Shown: in pieces, positions 37,364 to 45,752 of the stretch
Layout: the number at the start of each line of letters is the position of its first letter
Numbering within the stretch: the first letter of the stretch is position 1
Source: Lachnospiraceae bacterium
Lineage (GTDB): Bacteria > Bacillota > Clostridia > Lachnospirales > Lachnospiraceae
Length of the DNA: 64,000 nucleotides
Direction: 5' to 3'
Assembly (NCBI GenBank): GCA_029006155.1
Contig: JAQXGF010000094.1
Location: 1 to 64,000, forward strand
Made by a program: the position numbers and the translations under genes
The notes under the pieces: model-generated
Told to the model about the DNA's origin: nothing
Database searches by the model: none
The model's input: the letters and a program-made list of their open reading frames with translations, nothing else

Positions 37364-38044
37364 ATGAACATGCGTAAAAAGATAAGTGACTGGGAGCGGA
37401 TGGTCGCCGGCAAACTCTATAACCCTTCCAGCAAAGATATTGAAAAACAACACACGGAAGGGATGCGTCGCTGTGACCGCTTTAATAAGATATCGGTGCG
37501 ACGGGCAAAGGCGAAACAGCGTGCATTGGAAACGCTGATTCCATCGTCGAAGGGGAAAGAACTTGGTGTTTTTGCACCACTTTATTGCGAATATGGAGTG
37601 AATATTTATGTCGGGAAAGGTTGTTTTGTGAATTACAATTGTACGTTTTTGGATGTGGCACCGATTACGCTGGGAAATGGTGTCTGGCTTGGCGCGAATG
37701 TAACACTTGCAACACCGAATCATCCGTTTCTTGCAGAAGAGCGTCTGCCGGCGGATTATCCGGACGGGAATCATGACCTGGAATATGCTTCTCCGATCAC
37801 GATAGAGGATGGATGCTGGATCTGTTCTTCCGCAACGATCTGTGGTGGAGTGACCATAGGAAAAAACAGCATTGTTGCGGCGGGGGCAGTGGTAAACAGA
37901 GATGTTCCGCCAAACAGCATTGTAGCTGGTGTCCCGGCAAGAGTCATTCGCAAGATTGATGAGGAAGATCGGATCCATGTATGGGAAACCTACTGTAAAA
38001 ATGCATTCCCCGTCTCGGCAAGAAAGAAAGCAAAAGAATCGTGA
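37364..38044 (+). CDS. Maltose/galactoside O-acetyltransferase-like hexapeptide-repeat protein
   Basis: SDWERMVAGKLYNPSSKDI...CEYGVNIYVGKGCFVNYNCTFLDVAPITLGNGVWLGANVTLATPNHP...GVTIGKNSIVAAGAVVNRDVPPNSIVAGVPARVIRKI. Confidence 0.92.
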   Translation: MNMRKKISDWERMVAGKLYNPSSKDIEKQHTEGMRRCDRFNKISVRRAKAKQRALETLIPSSKGKELGVFAPLYCEYGVNIYVGKGCFVNYNCTFLDVAPITLGNGVWLGANVTLATPNHPFLAEERLPADYPDGNHDLEYASPITIEDGCWICSSATICGGVTIGKNSIVAAGAVVNRDVPPNSIVAGVPARVIRKIDEEDRIHVWETYCKNAFPVSARKKAKES

Positions 38045-38119
38045 TATTGTTCAGGAAGAAAAATGGAAACAGAAAATAAGAATGCGCTGTCTGGACGGAT
38101 TGCGTGATCGCAGGATTTT

Positions 38120-38530
38120 TTATAAAACAGGATTATAATATTTCGCAACGTGATCTCTGAATTTTTCAAAAAGCGGATAATAAACATGGATAATATCCTG
38201 AAATTTTTCCGCGGCGAGAGTACCGTCATAGTCATGAGCCAGTTGGTTGCGGGATTTTAACATCTGGATCCATCGGTCATCGTCGATGAGACCATTTGTA
38301 AATGCCTGCTGCAGCGTTTCTCGTGGGGAACCGGTCGCAAAATCCAGAATTTCCATTTTCTTGGTCAGAATATCTTTCATGACCTTCCAGGAGATGTCGA
38401 AGGTGAGACTGAAATTAAGGACGGTTCCTTCCAGTACAAAATCTGCTTTTGGGTTGGCCGTTTTACTTTTTGCGAGGTTGGAAAGACTTTTACAGAACGT
38501 ATTGTATCGATTAATAAATTTGTTTTCCAT
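38120..38530 (-). CDS. HEPN-like, nucleotidyltransferase substrate-binding protein (HI0074 family)
   Basis: NFSLTFDISWKVMKDILTK...SPRETLQQAFTNGLIDDDRWIQMLKSRNQLAHDYDGTLAAE. Confidence 0.88.
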   Translation of the reverse strand: MENKFINRYNTFCKSLSNLAKSKTANPKADFVLEGTVLNFSLTFDISWKVMKDILTKKMEILDFATGSPRETLQQAFTNGLIDDDRWIQMLKSRNQLAHDYDGTLAAEKFQDIIHVYYPLFEKFRDHVAKYYNPVL

Positions 38531-38792
38531 ACTTCTTGATATCCTCCAATAAATATTCATTTCTGATACTGTCAAAGTCAAAAATATCGATTTTTCGTAG
38601 TGTTTCGATCTGTTGCAGATCATCTTCCAGTTGCATCAGATTCTTGCAGCCGTATACGACAAAATCAATATCACTGGTAGGGGTAGCGGTGCCTGTGGCG
38701 AACGAGCCGAATAAATCGAGGCGCTGCACCCCATTCTTTTTACAAATCGCTGTAACTCTGTCTATAATTTCCGAAATCGGCATTACATTCAT
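38511..38792 (-). CDS. Minimal nucleotidyltransferase (MNT, HI0073 family)
   Basis: QRLDLFGSFATGTATPTSDIDFVVYG (GSxxxG...DxD); 3' end overlaps the HEPN start. Confidence 0.9.
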   Translation of the reverse strand: MNVMPISEIIDRVTAICKKNGVQRLDLFGSFATGTATPTSDIDFVVYGCKNLMQLEDDLQQIETLRKIDIFDFDSIRNEYLLEDIKKYGKQIY

Positions 38793-38940
38793 ACTATGAT
38801 AACGTCTCCTTCATTTAGAAGTTAAAGAGGATATTCACAATCCGCTTTAAAAAATATGATAGCAGTTTTTATAAGGGAAATCAATTCTAAAACCGGGCAA
38901 AACACAACCAAAGCAAAAAGAGCAAAAAGAGCAAAAAATC

Positions 38941-38971
38941 TTGACCTGAAGTTAGGTGCAGGGTGTATACT
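38941..38971 (+). promoter_or_regulatory. MerR-family-type promoter with 19-bp spacer
   Basis: TTGACC(38941-38946)-tgaagttaggtgcagggtg(19)-TATACT(38966-38971), CCTG-N10-CAGG arms inside the spacer. Confidence 0.65.
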
Positions 38972-39009
38972 ATCCGTTACATATGATTACGGAAAGGAAT
39001 GGATAGACT

Positions 39010-40104
39010 ATGGAATATCGGAAATTACCTCACGGCGAGGAAAGGATCAGTGTGATCGGCATGGGCTCTTCGGTGGTGGGAGAGCAGAAGGAAGCGGACA
39101 TTATCCGCACAGTGGAGTATGCGTTGGATGCGGGCATCAATTATTTTGATATGGCGGGCGGCCATGCCTCGATTTTTCCGGCATACGGAAAGGCTTTAAA
39201 GGGTAGACGAAAGGATGCAATGCTGCAGGTACATTTTGGCGCAGACTATACGACAGGAGAATACGGCTGGACGACGAATCTCGATCAGGTCAAACGGTCG
39301 GTGGACTGGCAATTGAAGCAGCTGCAGACGGATTATATCGATGTAGGATTTATCCACTGTCTGGATGAGGCATCCGATCTGGAAGCCTATGAAAAGCATG
39401 GCGTTTTGCAGTATATTCTGGATCTGAAAAGTCAGGGGGTAGTCTGTCATATCGGATTGTCTACCCACGCACCACAGCTGGCCAATCGGGTGCTGGACAT
39501 GCAGATTCTGGATATGATGATGTTTTCCATCAATCCGATGTATGATTTCGGGCAGGGAGACTTTGCCATCGGTGCGACCGGAGAGCGCATGGCGCTGTAT
39601 CGCCGCTGTGAAAAAGAGGGCGTAGGCATCTCCGTCATGAAGCCGTTTAACGCAGGACAGCTGCTGGATGCGAAAAAGTCTCCGTTCCATCAGGCGCTGA
39701 CACCGGCGCAGTGTATCCAGTATGCGCTGGACAAGCCGGGCGTGCTGACCGTTGTGGGAGGTCCGGGAAATGTAGAGCAGCTGCAGGAGATTCTGCGATT
39801 CAATGACACGACGCCGGAAGAGCGGGATTACTCCGTGATCGGTTCCTTTACCCCGGATGATTCCGTCGGAAAATGCGTATACTGCAGACATTGCCACCCG
39901 TGTCCAGCGGGGCTGGAGATCGCGTTGATCAATAAGTATTATGATCTGGCACAGCAGGGCGACATTCTGGCGAAAGAACATTATCTGACGCTGAACAAAC
40001 ATGCTTCGGACTGTATCGCCTGTGGACATTGTAATAAGCGGTGTCCGTTCCATGTGAAGCAGCAGGAGCGAATGGAGGAGATCCGGGCATATTTCGGAAA
40101 ATGA
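39010..40104 (+). CDS. Aldo/keto reductase with C-terminal 4Fe-4S domain
   Basis: YRKLPHGEERISVIGMGSSVVG...ALDAGINYFDMAGG...YIDVGFIHCLDE...CVYCRHCHPCPAGLEI...CIACGHCNKRCPFHV. Confidence 0.92.
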   Translation: MEYRKLPHGEERISVIGMGSSVVGEQKEADIIRTVEYALDAGINYFDMAGGHASIFPAYGKALKGRRKDAMLQVHFGADYTTGEYGWTTNLDQVKRSVDWQLKQLQTDYIDVGFIHCLDEASDLEAYEKHGVLQYILDLKSQGVVCHIGLSTHAPQLANRVLDMQILDMMMFSINPMYDFGQGDFAIGATGERMALYRRCEKEGVGISVMKPFNAGQLLDAKKSPFHQALTPAQCIQYALDKPGVLTVVGGPGNVEQLQEILRFNDTTPEERDYSVIGSFTPDDSVGKCVYCRHCHPCPAGLEIALINKYYDLAQQGDILAKEHYLTLNKHASDCIACGHCNKRCPFHVKQQERMEEIRAYFGK

Positions 40105-40125
40105 TAGGAAAAATGGAGGGCATAC

Positions 40126-42621
40126 ATGCGTGATACAGACAGTGCGCCCAAGCGGATCAAAATCCACGGCGCACGGGTACATAATCTGAAACAGATAAAC
40201 GTAGAGATTCCACTGAACCAGATCGTAGGGGTCGCCGGAGTCTCCGGTTCCGGGAAATCGTCTCTGGCGCTGGGCGTTGTGTATGCCGAAGGCTCCAGAC
40301 GGTATCTGGAATCGCTCTCTACTTATACCAGACGGCGGATGACCGGTGCGGCGAAGGCGCAGGTGGATGAGATTCTGTATGTGCCGGCGGCACTGGCGCT
40401 GCACCAGCGACCGGGTGTGCCGGGAATTCGCAGTACTTTTGGCACGGGGACAGAGCTGCTGAACAGCCTGCGTCTGATGTATTCCCGCCTGGCCAGCCAC
40501 AGATGTCCGAACGGGCATTATGTCGCGCCGACCTTAGCAGTGGCAGCAGAGCAGCCGATCTATTGTCCGGTATGTAACGAGCAGGTCATCCCGCCAAGTG
40601 CGGAGCAGCTGGCTTTTAACAGTCAGGGAGCCTGTCCGGAATGCAGCGGGACGGGACTGGTGCGAAGGGTAGATATGGATGCGCTTGTACCGGATGAATC
40701 GTTATCGATCGAAGAAGGAGCGGTACGCCCGTGGCAGACGCTGATGTGGTCGCTGATGAAGGACATTGCAAGGGATCTCGGGGTGCGGACGAATGTGCCG
40801 TTCCGGGAGCTGACCGAGAAAGAGCGGGAGATTGTCTTTCACGGGGCACCGGTCAAAAAGCATATGATTTATCAGAACAAGACGAGTGGTGCAGCCGGAG
40901 AGATGGATTTTACCTATTTTAATGCGGTATATACGGTAGAAAATGCACTTTCCAAAGTAAAAGACGAAAAAGGCATGAAGCGTGTGGAAAAGTTTCTCAA
41001 AGAGGATATCTGTCCATCCTGTCATGGAAGCCGGCTGAATGAGGCAGCCAGAGCGCCGAAGCTGCGTGGGCTGAGCTTAGATCAGGCATGCCAGATGACA
41101 CTTGCTGATCTGGTGGACTGGGTACGTGGCGTGCCGGAATCGCTACCGGAAGAGATGCGGCCTATGGCAGAGAGTATCTGCGAGTCATTTCTGACGGTGG
41201 CAAAGCGTCTGATGGATCTGGGGCTTGGCTATCTGACGCTGGACAGAGCGGCATCTACCTTATCTACCGGGGAGCGTCAGCGCATGCAGCTGGCCAGAGC
41301 GGTTAGAAATCGCACGACCGGAGTATTGTATGTGCTGGATGAGCCGTCGATCGGCCTTCATCCGTCCAATATTACCGGCCTTCACGGCGTGATGCACGAT
41401 CTGGTTGCGGATGGTAATTCGGTATTGCTGGTAGATCACGATACGCAGATCCTTTCGGAAGCGGACTGGATCATCGAGATGGGACCGGAAGCCGGAGCGG
41501 GAGGCGGTTATGTGATCGCGGAAGGTACGGTGCAGGAAATCGAGGCCAATCCGGTATCCATGATTGGGCCATTTCTGGCAGGAACGGCAGATCCCCATAT
41601 GAGGAACCGATGCAGGGCAGAAGAACTGTTCGCACAGGGCCGCATTCATATGTCCACGGATCGCGTCCATACCGTCAAACCGCTGGAGGTCGATATCCCA
41701 AAGGGCAGGCTGACGGTCGTCACCGGTGTCTCCGGTTCCGGGAAGACGACCCTGATTCTGGAAAGCCTTCTGCCAGCATTGGAAGCCGGCATTCAGGAAA
41801 CAAAGCTTCCGAAGCATGTCCGGAAGATACAGGCAGAGGGGATTGCACATGTAAAGCTGATCGATGCGACGCCGATCGGCATCAATGTGCGCTCTACGGT
41901 GGCGACTTATGCCAATGTGCACGATGAGCTGCGGAAAAAATTTGCCTGCACCGAGGATGCAAAGGCGCACGGATATAAAGCGGGAGACTTTTCTTATAAT
42001 ACAGGAAAGCTGCGCTGCCCGGTATGTGACTGTACGGGGCAAATCAGTCTTGATGTACAGTTTTTGCCGGATGTGGATATTCCATGCCCGGAGTGTGGGG
42101 GATCGCGTTACAGCAAAGCGGCAGAGGAAATTTATTATACGAATAAACGAAAAGAACGCTACAGCCTGCCACAGCTGATGGAGATGGATGTCAACACAGC
42201 GATTTCGGCCTGTGATGGACTGAAGACGGTGCAGCAACGGCTGGAGGTGCTGCAGCATCTGGGGCTGGGATATCTGACACTTGGAGAAGAGACACCAAGT
42301 CTTTCCGGCGGTGAGGCACAGCGCCTGAAGCTGGCGAGCGAGATGGGCAAAGGACAGGAAGACAGTGTGTTTATTTTCGACGAGCCAACGATCGGCCTTC
42401 ATCCACTGGATGTGCAGACACTTCTGCAGGTCTTTGAGACACTGGTACAAAATGGTGCGACTGTACTTGTGATCGAGCATGATCTGGATGTGATGCGAAA
42501 CGCCGATTACATCATTGACATGGGACCGGGTGGCGGCGAGGCTGGAGGACGCATCGTGGCGGTCGGCACTCCGGAGCAGATCCGGGAAAATGCGGAGAGT
42601 GTGACTGGACGGTATTTGTAA
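40126..42621 (+). CDS. UvrA-family tandem ABC ATPase, UvrA2-like (short form)
   Basis: GVAGVSGSGKSSLALGVVYAEGSRRYLESLSTYTRR; STGERQRMQLARAVRN; LDEPSIGLHPSN; second half GVSGSGKTTLILESLLP, SLSGGEAQRLKLASEMG; only about 40 aa between CPNGHYV and FNSQGACPECSGTG. Confidence 0.9.
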   Translation: MRDTDSAPKRIKIHGARVHNLKQINVEIPLNQIVGVAGVSGSGKSSLALGVVYAEGSRRYLESLSTYTRRRMTGAAKAQVDEILYVPAALALHQRPGVPGIRSTFGTGTELLNSLRLMYSRLASHRCPNGHYVAPTLAVAAEQPIYCPVCNEQVIPPSAEQLAFNSQGACPECSGTGLVRRVDMDALVPDESLSIEEGAVRPWQTLMWSLMKDIARDLGVRTNVPFRELTEKEREIVFHGAPVKKHMIYQNKTSGAAGEMDFTYFNAVYTVENALSKVKDEKGMKRVEKFLKEDICPSCHGSRLNEAARAPKLRGLSLDQACQMTLADLVDWVRGVPESLPEEMRPMAESICESFLTVAKRLMDLGLGYLTLDRAASTLSTGERQRMQLARAVRNRTTGVLYVLDEPSIGLHPSNITGLHGVMHDLVADGNSVLLVDHDTQILSEADWIIEMGPEAGAGGGYVIAEGTVQEIEANPVSMIGPFLAGTADPHMRNRCRAEELFAQGRIHMSTDRVHTVKPLEVDIPKGRLTVVTGVSGSGKTTLILESLLPALEAGIQETKLPKHVRKIQAEGIAHVKLIDATPIGINVRSTVATYANVHDELRKKFACTEDAKAHGYKAGDFSYNTGKLRCPVCDCTGQISLDVQFLPDVDIPCPECGGSRYSKAAEEIYYTNKRKERYSLPQLMEMDVNTAISACDGLKTVQQRLEVLQHLGLGYLTLGEETPSLSGGEAQRLKLASEMGKGQEDSVFIFDEPTIGLHPLDVQTLLQVFETLVQNGATVLVIEHDLDVMRNADYIIDMGPGGGEAGGRIVAVGTPEQIRENAESVTGRYL

Positions 42622-42663
42622 GTCAGACTCGCACAAGCGATATAACCAGAATGGGGTGATAGA

Positions 42664-42738
42664 ATGGAAAAGACGTTATATCATGGATCGCAAATCATTC
42701 TGGAACGACCGGGATATGGAAAAGGTGCAAGAAATGAA
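42664..42738 (+). pseudogene. 5' remnant of a DUF3990-like gene
   Basis: RBS ggggtgatag then MEKTLYHGSQIILERPGYGKGARNEF; LYHGS...P start resembles DUF3990 proteins but runs at once into unrelated sequence. Confidence 0.45.
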
Positions 42739-42750
42739 TTTCAGAGCAAT

Positions 42751-42779
42751 CGCCCGGTCATTCCACATATGACCGGGCG
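42751..42779 (-). terminator. Hairpin downstream of the ubiD-family gene
   Basis: CGCCCGGTCATtccacatATGACCGGGCG perfect inverted repeat. Confidence 0.55.
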
Positions 42780-42801
42780 ATGGTATTATCAGTGGAGAAT
42801 C

Positions 42802-44283
42802 TTACAGCACGCTCTTCCAATTCTCCATATCGATATCCATGAATTTGGCACGCGCGAAGCGCTCCTTCTGATCAAATGGTACGGTACAGTCAAAGATCGC
42901 CTTGCAGGCGATGCCTTGGGAGCGGATGTGCGGAGAGTACTCCGGGCTGTTGGATGGATCGAGCGGGTGACACTGGACGCCGGGGATCGGGATCAGGTCG
43001 AGATCAGCCTGAAAGCGTGTCGTCATCGCCCACATGACATCTTTCAGATCAAAACAGTCGACATCCTCATCGACCAGAAATACGTGCTTCAGTTCGGCAA
43101 AGGCGGAAAATGCGAGTAGTGCCGCCTGCCGCTGGCGTCCCTCATCCGAAGGGACGCTTTTTTTGAACTGAATGACGGCGATATATTTTCCACCGCCCGA
43201 AGAAGCGCAATAGACATTCTGAACTTTTCCGGGGTATGCCTTTTCGAGCATGGCAAGAATGCTGGCCTCGGTCGGGATTCCGGCCATGGAGACATGCTCT
43301 TCACTCGGCCCGATGCAGGTCTGCATGATCGGATTGCGGCGGGTCGTGACCGCTTTTACTTTGATGATCGGAAGCTCCGGGTTGGCCGGTCCGCAGTAGC
43401 CCGGAAACTCCGGCATGGCTTTTCCGGTGTTGGAATTCTGATCCTCGCGCACCCGTACATTTGGCAGGATTTCGCCCTCAATGACGTACTCTGCGTTTGC
43501 GATGGCGCGCTCGTGGATCGTCAGGCACTGGACGAGTTCGACGGGCTTTTGGCGGATGGCTCCGGCGGCTTGCAGTTCATCGTATCCGAGCGGCGTTGTC
43601 GGTGGCTCGAAGCAGGATGCGATCTCGATCGCAGGATCGACGCCGATGCTGATGGAGATCGGGAGCGGCTCGCCTTTTGCTTCCGCGAGTTCACGGAAAT
43701 ATCCGATGTGGCGGGCACCCGGCTGCAGGAAAATCGAGATTTCATCGCGCGACTGCAGGCACATCCGATGGATCGTCACGTCGGATTCGCCGGTATTCGG
43801 ATTGCTGGCATAGCACATGCCGAGTGTGATGTAAGGGCCGGCATCCTCCGGCGTGTTCGTCGGCGCCGGGAGAAGAGTACGGATGTCAAAATCCGGGTCT
43901 GATGCGAGATGTACGACTTCCTGACACTTCGCATCCGCATTTGGGATGACGACCGGTGGGATGGGATGTGTCACGGAATCCTTTAAGAGAAAGCCAAGTC
44001 GTTTTGGATCGCAGCCGAGCAGATGCCCGACGCGCGTACGGCTGGCGAGCAGCCCGATGACGACCTGTGCATCCGGGTGGCCTTTGATATTGCGAAAGAG
44101 CATAGCCGGCCCTTCTTTGGTAGGGCGTTCGACGGTACCGCCCGCGCCGACGTGCCGATATACGCCGGAGAGCTCAGCCATCGGATCGACCTCAATATCG
44201 GTCGTAAGAAGCTGATCCGGAAGCTCACGCAAAAGAGCGAGCGCGCTTCTTAAATCATGGACAGGGTGTGATGTTTGCGTCAT
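42802..44283 (-). CDS. UbiD-family (prenylated-FMN) decarboxylase
   Basis: DLRSALALLRELPDQLLTTDIEVDPMAELSGVYRHVG...MCYASNPNTGESDVTIHRMCLQSRDEISIF...FVGxID-type SIGVDPAIEIASC...EFPGYCG; next to UbiX. Confidence 0.93.
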   Translation of the reverse strand: MTQTSHPVHDLRSALALLRELPDQLLTTDIEVDPMAELSGVYRHVGAGGTVERPTKEGPAMLFRNIKGHPDAQVVIGLLASRTRVGHLLGCDPKRLGFLLKDSVTHPIPPVVIPNADAKCQEVVHLASDPDFDIRTLLPAPTNTPEDAGPYITLGMCYASNPNTGESDVTIHRMCLQSRDEISIFLQPGARHIGYFRELAEAKGEPLPISISIGVDPAIEIASCFEPPTTPLGYDELQAAGAIRQKPVELVQCLTIHERAIANAEYVIEGEILPNVRVREDQNSNTGKAMPEFPGYCGPANPELPIIKVKAVTTRRNPIMQTCIGPSEEHVSMAGIPTEASILAMLEKAYPGKVQNVYCASSGGGKYIAVIQFKKSVPSDEGRQRQAALLAFSAFAELKHVFLVDEDVDCFDLKDVMWAMTTRFQADLDLIPIPGVQCHPLDPSNSPEYSPHIRSQGIACKAIFDCTVPFDQKERFARAKFMDIDMENWKSVL

Positions 44284-44523
44284 GAGTGAATCCTCCTTTT
44301 AGTTTGAAAATATATTTCGATATTTTTCAATCTGAAAATGAAAATCGAAGATTATATGGAAGCCATATCTCGACAGTTCGCTGACAGGGCTTTGTTGTAC
44401 GGATATCTGCACATATCATACTAGAAATTTCCAAAAGAAGCAATCCCGGACAAAAAAGACTTGTTTCTCCGAAAGAGTGCAGGTATACTGAAAGGAGTGT
44501 AAAAATGAGATAGCAGAAAAGGA

Positions 44524-45624
44524 ATGGACAGTAGAATGGAACAGAGGAAACGGGTCATTGTAGGAGTAACAGGTGCGACAGGCGTGGAAATGAGCTATGA
44601 GCTGCTGCTGGCGCTGCGGAAGGCAGGCTGCGAGATTCATTTGATCGTGAGCAGCAGCGCGCAGATGACATGGGACTATGAAAGTCGAATACCACTTCAG
44701 CGAATGTATGATCTGGCAGATTTTGTATATCAGGAGGACGAACTGGATGCAGTGATTTCCAGTGGTTCTTTTGTGACAGATGGTATGATCCTGATGCCGT
44801 GCAGTATGAAAACGCTGGCCGGGATCGTGGCGGGCTATGCAGAGACACTGACCCTGCGTGCTGCGGATGTCTGCCTGAAAGAAGGGCGAAAGGTTGTGCT
44901 TGTGCCAAGGGAAATGCCACTTGGAAAAATCCATCTGCGAAATCTGAAGGAAGCGGCAGACTGTGGCTGTGCGATTATTCCGCCAATGCTGACCTTTTAT
45001 AACGGAGCAGAGACGGTCAGGGAACAGGTGCGGCATGTCGTCGGAAAAGTACTGCTGCAATTTCAGATCGATTATGATAAATTTGTCCCGTGGAAGAGCA
45101 CAACGGGTAAAAAATCAACGGGAGAGCGTATGATGCGTGACTATAGCATAGAAAACAGAAAGAACCGCCTGCAGGTTTCTTCCATGTCGGAGCGAATACC
45201 GGGAGGAGCGGCGGCTTCTGACAGTACAGAGCGTCAGACCGCTGCCGTGCGCCGCCGTTTCACCCACCAGCTTTCTTTTTCACAGATCGAGATTCAGGCA
45301 ACCAGAGTCGGATGTGACATACAGTTGCTTTTGCAGGGCGGCAGCAGCCCACACATCGGCTGCATGGTACTGGCGACTCCGCGCCCATCCCTGACCGGAG
45401 ATGGCAGCCGCAGTGCGACGGCTTCCGTGCTTAACGTCACCGGCCACAAGGATGAAGCTCTCTGCCGGTATCTGGCCGAAAAAGTCGCAGCCGCTGCAAA
45501 TGTCGTGGTTGTCTGTACCGGAGGCTTCCATATCGACGACATGACGCCAGAACAGATTCAGGAAGTACAGGTGGCGGTGAAACATATGGCGCAGGAAGTG
45601 CAGGCATGGGCGAGCAGGAAATAA
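44524..45624 (+). CDS. UbiX flavin prenyltransferase fused to an LpdD-like domain
   Basis: RVIVGVTGATGVEMSYELLLALRKAGCEIHLIVSSSAQ...MILMPCSMKTLAGIVAGYAETLTLRAADVCLKEGRKVVLVPREMPLGKIHLRNL, then GGSSPHIGCMVLATPRPSLTG...VLNVTGHKDEALCRYLAEKVAAAANVVVVCTGGFHIDDMTPEQIQEV. Confidence 0.88.
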   Translation: MDSRMEQRKRVIVGVTGATGVEMSYELLLALRKAGCEIHLIVSSSAQMTWDYESRIPLQRMYDLADFVYQEDELDAVISSGSFVTDGMILMPCSMKTLAGIVAGYAETLTLRAADVCLKEGRKVVLVPREMPLGKIHLRNLKEAADCGCAIIPPMLTFYNGAETVREQVRHVVGKVLLQFQIDYDKFVPWKSTTGKKSTGERMMRDYSIENRKNRLQVSSMSERIPGGAAASDSTERQTAAVRRRFTHQLSFSQIEIQATRVGCDIQLLLQGGSSPHIGCMVLATPRPSLTGDGSRSATASVLNVTGHKDEALCRYLAEKVAAAANVVVVCTGGFHIDDMTPEQIQEVQVAVKHMAQEVQAWASRK

Positions 45625-45752
45625 TACCGGTTATGATGGGGGAAGTCCTCTTTGGCTGATTATGCAGGAGAGGGCTTCTTTTTTACTGGGAATCTGTTAT
45701 AATGATAACAAATGTTTTGGGCAGAAAATCATGAAAGCGGAGGGATACAGAT

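Noticed and set aside
41260-42636. 458-aa minus-strand ORF
   Set aside because: Antisense shadow of the UvrA2-like gene
42664-43119. 151-aa plus-strand ORF as a full gene
   Set aside because: Only the first ~24 codons look authentic; the rest is antisense to the ubiD-family gene and its terminator
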